Part shown: piece after piece, positions 43,710 through 49,682 of the stretch
Layout of the letters: every line of letters starts with the position of its first letter
Position numbering within the stretch: position 1 is the stretch's first letter
NCBI GenBank assembly: GCA_944382895.1
Contig: CALWNV010000005.1
Span: 1 to 49,682 of the forward strand
Direction of reading: 5' to 3'
DNA length: 49,682 nt
Source: an uncultured Clostridia bacterium
Lineage (GTDB): Bacteria > Bacillota > Clostridia > Oscillospirales > UBA644
The notes under the pieces: generated by a model
Told to the model about the DNA's origin: nothing
What the model saw: only the letters and a program-made list of their open reading frames with translations
The model's database searches: none
Made by a program: the position numbers and the translations under genes

Positions 43710-44711
43710 ATGTCTGTTTTGGTAACGGGAGGCACAGGTTTTATAGGTTCACATACTTCAGTCGAGTTGTTAAATGCCGGATATGATGTTATAATTGTTG
43801 ATAATTTGTGTAATTCTTCGCAGGATATTATTGAAAGAATTTTTGAAATCACAGGGAAAAAACCGATATTTTACAAAGCAGATGTGCGTGATAGGGTTGC
43901 GCTTGAAAAGATTTTTGAAGAGAACGATATTGATGTTGTCATACATTTTGCCGCGCTTAAAGCAGTTGGTGAAAGTGTCGTCAAGCCTCTTGAATATTAT
44001 GAAAATAATATTGTAGGTACATTATCGTTATGTGACGCTATGCGCAGACACGGCTGCAGGAAAATAATATTTTCATCTTCTGCAACGGTTTACGGGTCGC
44101 CTAAAACTGTTCCTATAAAAGAAGATTTCCCTCTTTCCACAACAAATCCTTACGGAAGTACAAAACTCATGATGGAAATGATCCTTAAAGATATCTATGT
44201 TTCAGACCCTTCATGGAGTGTGGTGCTTCTCAGATACTTTAATCCGGTCGGCGCTCATGAAAGCGGATTGATAGGGGAGTTTCCTAAAGGTGTTCCCAAT
44301 AATCTTATGCCGTATATCACGCAAGTAGGGATAGGCAAACTTGAATATCTTAGTGTATTCGGGAACGACTATCCTACAAGGGATGGGACCGGCGTACGTG
44401 ATTATGTTCATGTCGTGGATCTTGCTGAAGGTCATATAAAAGCAATGGATAAAGCTTTGAACGAGACAGGGATTTATATATATAATCTCGGAACAGGGAC
44501 AGGTTATAGTGTTTTAGAAATGGTTCATGCGTTTGAAGAAGTGAATCATGTAAAAATCCCGTATGTGATAAAACCGCGTCGTCCGGGCGATATTGCGGAA
44601 TGTTATGCCGATCCTTCAAAAGCGTTTTCTGAGCTTGGTTGGAAAGCCAAACATTCCCTTAAAGATATGTGCAGTTCCGTATGGAGTTTTACAAAGAAAA
44701 ATCTTTTATGA
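43710..44711 (+). CDS. galE: UDP-glucose 4-epimerase
   Basis: Interconverts UDP-glucose and UDP-galactose, feeding surface glycans and galactose use. 333 residues, extended short-chain dehydrogenase fold. NAD loop VTGGTGFIGSHTS (about 5-17), VDNLCNSS, the SSSATVYG strand with catalytic Ser, and the Tyr-Lys pair in NPYGSTKLMME. The GalE-specific RYFNPVGAHESG, RDGTGVRDYVHVVDLAEGH and YNLGTGTGYSVLEMV are present. Strong GGGAGGGG before the ATG. Monocistronic between its own promoter and terminator. Confidence 0.96.
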   Translation: MSVLVTGGTGFIGSHTSVELLNAGYDVIIVDNLCNSSQDIIERIFEITGKKPIFYKADVRDRVALEKIFEENDIDVVIHFAALKAVGESVVKPLEYYENNIVGTLSLCDAMRRHGCRKIIFSSSATVYGSPKTVPIKEDFPLSTTNPYGSTKLMMEMILKDIYVSDPSWSVVLLRYFNPVGAHESGLIGEFPKGVPNNLMPYITQVGIGKLEYLSVFGNDYPTRDGTGVRDYVHVVDLAEGHIKAMDKALNETGIYIYNLGTGTGYSVLEMVHAFEEVNHVKIPYVIKPRRPGDIAECYADPSKAFSELGWKAKHSLKDMCSSVWSFTKKNLL

Positions 44712-44730
44712 TTTTTTTCAAATTCATTCT

Positions 44731-44776
44731 TAAACCGGGCTCTTTATCAAACCAAAGAGCCCGGTTCATGTTTTTT
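44731..44776. terminator. terminator between galE and the cohesin-dockerin gene
   Basis: A 13-bp perfect stem AACCGGGCTCTTT / AAAGAGCCCGGTT (44733-44766), with an 8-base loop and CATGTTTTTT on the right. It lies between convergent genes. Confidence 0.88.
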
Positions 44777-44808
44777 ATCTGAGATCGATAAGCTGATTTT
44801 TTATAATA

Positions 44809-46293
44809 TTACAAAGAACCTTTTCCGGCTACGATCATGAATATTTTTGTTGCATCCTGAATGTCTACACTGCCATTTTTATTTATATCCGCGGCAATAA
44901 AAGAATCTCCATCCAAAAGATTTTTCCCTGCGACGTGACGAAAAGCTTTCATTGCGTCCGCGACATCGATTTTTCCGTTTTTGTTAACATCGCCGAGCAG
45001 GATACTTGAAACAATGTTCTTATTTACGTCGATTGCCAGTGCTTTGCCTGATTTATCTTCAGCAGAAACCGATATATCAAACGCAGGGAACTCTTCAATT
45101 TCTTTGAGAACCTTGAATTTGGCGGAAAGTATAGTTGTTCCGTCACTGTTGGATTCGTTTTCCCTGGTGTCGGTAGCGATGAAAGAAAGGATATTTCGGT
45201 CTTCCGTTTGCAGTTTTTTTACAGTGATTGAATTGTCTTCTTTCGCGGTTTTGAAGTTACTGGACTGAATGATTTCATCGGTTGTTGATATAAGTTCAAG
45301 AGCTGAGGGGTCATAATTGATCTCAAGATCAAGTTTTCCTATATTTTTTTTCGTGGTTGGAAGGTTTACTGTCGCGGTTATTTCTTCACCGACCTGTGCG
45401 ATAGTTGTATCGAACGTTATTTCCGCATCTGCCGGAACGCCTCCGAGCGTTACTTTGTTATAGAGATCAGGCCATGTAAGCGAAGTATTAAGATCAGCTC
45501 CTGTTCCAAAATCAAGAGCTATATAATAGGGAGATGCTCCTACCCAGTCCATCAGGACAAAGCCCAATCCGAATTCCGTACCGGGGACTCTTTCAATGAT
45601 TTCATAATCAAGATGCATTGCGAACCATGGGATAAAAAACTCCATAGTATAATCGTTTTCGGTAAGAACCGAAGCTTTTTGCACGTTGAAATATGCTGAT
45701 ACATCTGATTTGAACTGTATATGCTCATAACAGCTTGCGGGACCTGAAACATCTTGTATATCTCCCGATTCGCCTTTTGAATATGGTGCAAAATCAAATA
45801 AAAATCTGTCCGCTGTATGTTCTGTATTTAAGGGATCTATCGCAAGCTGGACAACATCTACCGATGCATTGAGAGGACTGCCGTATTCGGGAGCGTTGAA
45901 TCGGGTTTTGTCTTTGCCGATTACACAGAAATAAAGACCTCCGTCACCTTCACCATATTCAGCTTCATCTCCTCCGGCCACCCATTGTATATATATATCC
46001 CAACCTTCACATGCATCTTTTTTATCTTGTACTATGCCTTCGGTAACGGTCCCGCCCAACAAGGTTCCGTACCAATGATAGCCTTCATCATAATTTATGA
46101 AATAATGATATGCATTTGTCCATTCATTTTCGGACATAACGCCGTCAATTACAGGAGGGGTAAGGGTTTGTGGGATAGTATAATGCCTGTTTTCAAATTT
46201 ACCTTCTTCAGCAGAACTTTGTATTTGGAAAGAAAAAAGAGCTGTAACAATGGTAATAGCCAGAAAAATCGTTAAAAATTTTTTTGTTTTCAT
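44809..46293 (-). CDS. secreted CBM9-like / cohesin / dockerin protein
   Basis: 494 residues. A signal peptide (about 1-28) is followed by a CBM9/DOMON-type domain (about 35-285; PPVIDGVMSENEWTNAYHY at its start). Next is a cohesin-like beta-sandwich (about 290-425; VGEEITATVNLPT, LDLEINYDPSALELIS, LSAKFKVL). A type I dockerin (432-494) follows with two Ca loops, GDVNKNGKIDVADAM and ADINKNGSVDIQDAT. Cohesin plus dockerin in one chain is an adaptor layout: it can dock on a scaffold and receive another dockerin protein. It has no surface-anchor sequence of its own. Strong GGGAGGTG and a consensus-like promoter precede it. Confidence 0.87.
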   Translation of the reverse strand: MKTKKFLTIFLAITIVTALFSFQIQSSAEEGKFENRHYTIPQTLTPPVIDGVMSENEWTNAYHYFINYDEGYHWYGTLLGGTVTEGIVQDKKDACEGWDIYIQWVAGGDEAEYGEGDGGLYFCVIGKDKTRFNAPEYGSPLNASVDVVQLAIDPLNTEHTADRFLFDFAPYSKGESGDIQDVSGPASCYEHIQFKSDVSAYFNVQKASVLTENDYTMEFFIPWFAMHLDYEIIERVPGTEFGLGFVLMDWVGASPYYIALDFGTGADLNTSLTWPDLYNKVTLGGVPADAEITFDTTIAQVGEEITATVNLPTTKKNIGKLDLEINYDPSALELISTTDEIIQSSNFKTAKEDNSITVKKLQTEDRNILSFIATDTRENESNSDGTTILSAKFKVLKEIEEFPAFDISVSAEDKSGKALAIDVNKNIVSSILLGDVNKNGKIDVADAMKAFRHVAGKNLLDGDSFIAADINKNGSVDIQDATKIFMIVAGKGSL

Positions 46294-46323
46294 AAATCTG
46301 CACCTCCCTGTTATTATAATTTT

Positions 46324-46352
46324 AGTATATAGTAAAAATTGAGAATTGTCAA
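46324..46352 (-). promoter_or_regulatory. sigma-A promoter of the cohesin-dockerin gene
   Basis: On the minus strand, TTGACA (46347-46352), 17 bases, TATACT (46324-46329). Predicted start near 46317. Confidence 0.8.
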
Positions 46353-46358
46353 TGGGAA

Positions 46359-46922
46359 TTATCTATAATAATTATTTATTCTTTTTATTGGTTTTGCCGG
46401 ATTTCCCGCTACGACTGTGTTTGCCTCAACGTCTTTTATTACCACGCTGCCTGCGCCGATAACAGCGTTGTCGCCTATACTTACACCGCCTAATATTACA
46501 GAGTTTCCGCCTATCCACACGCCGTTTCCGATTTCTATCGGTGCGCCTGTTCCGATGTTTTTCAGTCTGCCTTCTATTTCAATCGGGTGCGCTGCGGTAT
46601 AAAGGGATACATTGGGTGCAAATAAACAGTTATCACCTATTTTTACCGTAGCAATATCGAGAATAGTACAGTTATAGTTACAGAAAAAATTTTTTCCTAT
46701 AAATATATGCGAGCCAAAATCACAGTAAAAATTCTGATTGATTTCACTACCTTCACCGATCGAGCCGAGGAGTTCTTTAAGTACGGCATTTCGTTCTTCT
46801 GTTTTTTCAATATCAAGCCGGTTGAATTTTTGGACAAGTTTTCTTGCACGCATAAGACCGGATTTAATTTCCGGAGCAGTCAAGTCATATGTGAACGCTT
46901 TGTCTGAGAGTTTGTTTTTCAT
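46359..46922 (-). CDS. maltose/galactoside O-acetyltransferase-like protein (left-handed beta-helix)
   Basis: 187 residues: an N-terminal helical cap ([15 protein letters not shown], the Mac domain), then hexapeptide repeats of the left-handed beta-helix ([67 protein letters not shown]) and the family end [13 protein letters not shown]. The catalytic His is in LYTAAHPIE. These enzymes acetylate sugars from acetyl-CoA. I start at ATG 46922 (GGAG 11 bases upstream), which overlaps the HAD stop as ATGA; the frame extends upstream inside the HAD gene. No clear terminator lies before the cohesin gene promoter. Confidence 0.88.
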   Translation of the reverse strand: MKNKLSDKAFTYDLTAPEIKSGLMRARKLVQKFNRLDIEKTEERNAVLKELLGSIGEGSEINQNFYCDFGSHIFIGKNFFCNYNCTILDIATVKIGDNCLFAPNVSLYTAAHPIEIEGRLKNIGTGAPIEIGNGVWIGGNSVILGGVSIGDNAVIGAGSVVIKDVEANTVVAGNPAKPIKRINNYYR

Positions 46923-47542
46923 AGCTGTATAAGCTCCTCTGTAGTTTTTATTATTATATCTGCCCCTGCGTTTTTCAGTTGGATTTCGGAGCGGTATCCC
47001 CAATTGACTCCTGCTGTTTTCATTCCGAGAGCCTTTCCGGTCATTATATCTTCAGGACTGTCTCCTACAAAAATAAAATCGGATATTGGAATATTGATAA
47101 TATGAAGAATTTCGGCTGCAGCTGCCGGATCTGGTTTTGTCGGGATTTCAGGACGTTGCCCGCACACTGCGGAAAAATGTATATCAGGAAAATATTTTTT
47201 GACTATATTTTTTGTATCGTTATGTGGTTTATTCGATAAAACAGCGAGAAAATGGGTTTCAGACAAAATAGACAGACATTTTTCGATACCCGGGAACGGC
47301 TTTGTTTTTATATCGTTTGCGTTTGAGTATATTTTTATATAATCTGTAAAAACTTCTTCTGTCTTTATCCCTCCGGAAGCTCTTTCGGCAAGAATTTTTG
47401 CGCCGTTTCCTATGTAATTTTCATATTCTTTAATTGTATGGGTTGGCAGATTGTGTATTTGCAGCGCTTTATTCATCGCTGCTGCAATATCTCCAATCGT
47501 GTCAAGCAGAGTTCCGTCCAGGTCAAATATTATTCCTTTCAT
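46919..47542 (-). CDS. HAD-superfamily phosphatase (phosphoglycolate-phosphatase-like)
   Basis: 207 residues, HAD IA subgroup. Motif [13 protein letters not shown], helical cap (about 17-80) with [14 protein letters not shown], motif [11 protein letters not shown], a motif III lysine in PTKPDPAAA, and motif [19 protein letters not shown]. It differs clearly from the HAD gene behind ftsZ. The start is ATG 47542 after GGTGA; a TTG two codons earlier is less likely. It overlaps the acetyltransferase by 4 bases, so a sugar-phosphate substrate is a reasonable guess. Confidence 0.87.
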   Translation of the reverse strand: MKGIIFDLDGTLLDTIGDIAAAMNKALQIHNLPTHTIKEYENYIGNGAKILAERASGGIKTEEVFTDYIKIYSNANDIKTKPFPGIEKCLSILSETHFLAVLSNKPHNDTKNIVKKYFPDIHFSAVCGQRPEIPTKPDPAAAAEILHIINIPISDFIFVGDSPEDIMTGKALGMKTAGVNWGYRSEIQLKNAGADIIIKTTEELIQL

Positions 47543-47559
47543 TTTCAATCACCGTATAA

Positions 47560-47588
47560 AGTTTAACACAGGGAATACGGTATTTCAA
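47560..47588 (-). promoter_or_regulatory. promoter of the HAD-acetyltransferase pair
   Basis: On the minus strand, TTGAAA (47583-47588), 17 bases, TAAACT (47560-47565). It lies back to back with the plus-strand promoter; the two -35 boxes are 8 bases apart. Confidence 0.6.
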
Positions 47589-47596
47589 CAAAGCTC

Positions 47597-47625
47597 TTGA
47601 AAATTTCAAAAAAAAGTGCTATACT
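47597..47625 (+). promoter_or_regulatory. promoter of the transducer-like gene and htpG
   Basis: TTGAAA (47597-47602), 17 bases, TATACT (47620-47625). The -35 is half of a palindrome TTGAAA-A-TTTCAA (47597-47609). The leader is about 135 bases. No CIRCE or CtsR box is seen, although htpG follows. Confidence 0.65.
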
Positions 47626-47685
47626 TATATGCAGTATATCTCTGGATCGCTTTTATATATTATTTGTAAAAGATTTGGAGCGTTT

Positions 47686-47703
47686 ATGAATCTTTGTCAA
47701 TAG
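47686..47703 (+). CDS. possible five-codon leader ORF (MNLCQ)
   Basis: In the leader, GGAG is followed 5 bases later by ATG and four codons to a TAG. The ribosome site is reasonable, but such short frames arise by chance. Translation here could influence the downstream leader. Confidence 0.2.
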   Translation: MNLCQ

Positions 47704-47767
47704 ATTTATTTTTATTTTCCGAGCCGATTTTTAATATCATAAAAAATTTTTTAATGAGGTGAAAAGA

Positions 47768-48127
47768 GTGCATATTTACGGCAAAAAAGTATGGCTTGCG
47801 GCTGATTGCTATTTTGATTCCGCATATAATGGGCAGGTCAGTCATGAGGCTATATGTGTTCTTAATACATCAGATAAGGATGCCCAGATAAATATTACTT
47901 TGTTTTTTGAAGACAGAGAACCTTTAGGCGGATTTACAGCAAAATGCGGTGCGCGCCGTACAAATCATATCAGAATGGACAAACAGAAAAACTGTGACGG
48001 GAAAACCGTACCTAAAGATACGCCATATGCGGTGCTTGTGGAAAGTGATGTTGATATCGTATGTCAGTATACAAGACTTGATACTGCACAAAGCGAAATG
48101 GCATTGATGACTACTATTTGTTATTGA
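47768..48127 (+). CDS. sensory rhodopsin transducer-family protein (ASRT-like, PF07100)
   Basis: A 119-residue protein collinear with the Anabaena sensory rhodopsin transducer. Matching blocks are SHEAICVLNTSDKDAQINITLFF, EPLGGFTAKCGARRTNHIRMD (cf. ARRTKHVR), PKDTPYAVLVESDVDIVCQYTRLD (cf. VQHTRLD) and ALMTTICY at the end. The fold is an all-beta sandwich forming tetramers; wider family members are suspected to bind small ligands such as sugars. The start is GTG 47768, 6 bases after GAGGTG; GTG 47759 would overlap that site. No rhodopsin gene is in the window. It is co-transcribed with htpG, which starts 12 bases later. Confidence 0.85.
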   Translation: MHIYGKKVWLAADCYFDSAYNGQVSHEAICVLNTSDKDAQINITLFFEDREPLGGFTAKCGARRTNHIRMDKQKNCDGKTVPKDTPYAVLVESDVDIVCQYTRLDTAQSEMALMTTICY

Positions 48128-48139
48128 GGAGAGATTTTT

Positions 48140-49682
48140 ATGCAGAAAAAAGGTTCTGTTTCGGTGCAGACTGAACATTTATTCCCTATTATAAAAAAAT
48201 GGCTTTATTCCGATAAGGATATATTTCTCAGAGAACTTGTGTCGAATGCATGTGATGCTGTTACTAAACTACGTCATTTGTCCGCGATAGGTGAAGCGCA
48301 GGGGATAAATGATGATTTTTCCGTAAACGTGTTGTTGGATAAAGACGCAGGAACATTGACAGTTTCTGATAACGGAATCGGGATGAGTGCTGATGAGGTT
48401 TCCAAATATATTAACCAGATAGCTCTTTCCGGAGCACTTGATTTTATACAAAAATATGAAGGAGAAAACGAAAGTGTCTCAAAGGACGGTATCATAGGCC
48501 ATTTCGGACTTGGATTTTATTCTTCATTTATGGTCGCTGATACTGTTGATATAATTACAAAATCATATACCGACGCACCCTCATGTAAATGGACGGGCAA
48601 TGATGAAGGCGACTATGAGATGTCGGACGCTGACAGAGGAAGCAGGGGTACCGACATAGTTCTACATATAAACGAAGATGAAAAAGAATATCTTGACAGG
48701 GATCGTATAAAAAAGGTTCTTGAAAAATATTGCTCTTTTATGCCTGTAAAAATAGTTTTCTCGGTAAAAGGAGAAAAAGACACTGTTACTGTTAATGAAA
48801 CCGAGCCGCTCTGGCAAAAGAATCCTTCCCAGTGTACCGAGGAAGAATATGCGGATTTTTATAAAAAAGTTTTTTCGGATTTTAGGGAGCCTCTTTTTCA
48901 CATCCATATAAACGCTGATTATCCGCTTGATTTCAAAGGCATACTTTACTTTCCGAAGCCGGGGCATGAATATGAAAACCTTGAAGGGCAGGTAAAGTTA
49001 TATTACAACCGTGTATTTGTAGCTGACAATATAAAAGAAGTTATTCCTGAATATCTTATCATGCTCAAAGGTGTTCTGGATTGCCCTCAACTTCCGTTAA
49101 ATGTTTCTCGAAGCTATCTACAGAGTGACGCATATGTAAAAAAGGTTTCCGCGCACATTGCCAAAAAAGTTTGTGATAAACTTGTTTCCATGCACGATAC
49201 AATGCCTGATGATTATCGTAAAATGTGGGATGATCTTAAAATATTCGTTGAGTATGCGTGTCTTAAAGACCAGAAATTTTATGATAAAGTCAAATCTGCT
49301 GTTCTTTTCAAAACTGTCTCGGACGAATATGTTTCGTTGGATGAATATCTTGAAAAAAGAGATGATAAAAAGGTATATTATACAACAGACACAACGTCCC
49401 AGGCATTATATATAAATGCTTTCAAAAGTGAAAATATTGAAGTTCTTGTGATGGATAATGTTATCGACGCAAACTTCATTCAGTTTTTGGAACAGACAGA
49501 AAAGGATGTCAGGTTTTTACGGGTTGATGCTGATTCTGAGGCTCTTAAAGAGAACTCGGAAACATCCGGGAATGAAATATTGGAAAAAATATTTAGAGAT
49601 GTTTCCCAAAACAGTTCACTTAAAGTTATATGCAGTTCACTTAAAGATGAAAATATTCCTGCTCTGCTTAATCTTTCAGAAG
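48140..49682 (+). CDS. htpG: molecular chaperone HtpG (Hsp90), 3' end outside window
   Basis: The gene starts at ATG 48140 after GAGGAG and stays open to the window end: 514 codons of an expected 620-650. N-terminal Bergerat ATPase: QTEHLFPIIKKWLYSDKD, LRELVSNACDAVTKLRHL (ATP-site Asn/Asp), TVSDNGIGMS, GHFGLGFYSSFMVAD and GTDIVLHI. The middle domain begins LWQKNPSQCTEEEYADFYK and has GILYFPKP, LYYNRVFVADN and VLDCPQLPLNVSRSYLQ with the catalytic-loop Arg. The C-terminal dimerisation part is cut off. No CIRCE repeat precedes it; it shares the promoter at 47597 with the transducer-like gene. Confidence 0.96.
   Translation, partial: MQKKGSVSVQTEHLFPIIKKWLYSDKDIFLRELVSNACDAVTKLRHLSAIGEAQGINDDFSVNVLLDKDAGTLTVSDNGIGMSADEVSKYINQIALSGALDFIQKYEGENESVSKDGIIGHFGLGFYSSFMVADTVDIITKSYTDAPSCKWTGNDEGDYEMSDADRGSRGTDIVLHINEDEKEYLDRDRIKKVLEKYCSFMPVKIVFSVKGEKDTVTVNETEPLWQKNPSQCTEEEYADFYKKVFSDFREPLFHIHINADYPLDFKGILYFPKPGHEYENLEGQVKLYYNRVFVADNIKEVIPEYLIMLKGVLDCPQLPLNVSRSYLQSDAYVKKVSAHIAKKVCDKLVSMHDTMPDDYRKMWDDLKIFVEYACLKDQKFYDKVKSAVLFKTVSDEYVSLDEYLEKRDDKKVYYTTDTTSQALYINAFKSENIEVLVMDNVIDANFIQFLEQTEKDVRFLRVDADSEALKENSETSGNEILEKIFRDVSQNSSLKVICSSLKDENIPALLNLSE

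Noticed and set aside
47543-48139. Search for CIRCE or CtsR operators before htpG
   Set aside because: No TTAGCACTC-N9-GAGTGCTAA or GGTCAAA repeat was found.
1-49682. CRISPR arrays, insertion sequences, integrases, rRNA, T-box or other known riboswitches
   Set aside because: No regular spaced repeats, transposase motifs or long structured leaders were recognised on reading both strands.

Overview
The window is AT-rich bacterial chromosome from a Gram-positive Clostridia-type anaerobe, perhaps an Oscillospirales/Ruminococcaceae-like lineage. This rests on the division and cell-wall (dcw) gene order, a MurE of the meso-diaminopimelate type (DNPR motif), strong AGGAGG-like ribosome sites, TTG and GTG starts, an RNase Y gene, a SpoVD/PBP2-type transpeptidase with PASTA domains, and secreted dockerin/cohesin proteins. 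No 16S rRNA or other species marker is present, so finer placement is inference. I see no CRISPR array, insertion sequence, integrase or rRNA.

Layout. 26-2858: pyrG (-), a 27-residue cysteine-rich peptide (-), an EndoA/MazF toxin without a neighbouring antitoxin (+) and a lone holin-like protein (-). 2980-6908 (-): one operon of a membrane coiled-coil protein, a polysaccharide deacetylase, proB, proA and an HD-domain protein. 7196-10554 (+): rny and a LytR-CpsA-Psr protein. 10731-15115 (-): polA, an arginine-phosphatase-like LMW phosphatase, rimI-like and tsaD. 15669-29354 (+): the dcw cluster mraZ-rsmH-ftsL-pbp-murE-murF-mraY-ftsW-murG-murA-ftsQ-ftsZ. Its promoter is followed by three MraZ-box-like repeats. 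murC, murD, murB and ftsA are absent from the cluster. 29434-35510 (+): HAD phosphatase, secreted transglutaminase-dockerin, dnaE and a Cys-rich small protein.

35609-42948 (-) is the main accessory block: two paralogous solute-binding lipoproteins without permeases, a five-bladed beta-propeller (GH32/43-like) protein, an aldose-epimerase-like (DUF4432-type) protein, a creatinase-like M24 protein and a creatininase-like hydrolase. All six read one way, ribosome site to ribosome site, ending at a very strong terminator. This is the best candidate for an undescribed catabolic system. 43109-43396 (+): tRNA-Gly, tRNA-Arg and tRNA-His behind a perfect consensus promoter. 43710-49682: galE (+), a secreted CBM9-like/cohesin/dockerin protein (-), a maltose-acetyltransferase-like gene and a HAD phosphatase (-), an Anabaena-sensory-rhodopsin-transducer-family protein (+), and htpG (+, cut by the window end).

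Many promoters can be read directly as TTGNNN-17-TATAAT-like elements and are listed. Starts were moved from the longest open frame where a ribosome site or family alignment favours a shorter one. Family assignments come from motif recognition without database searches.
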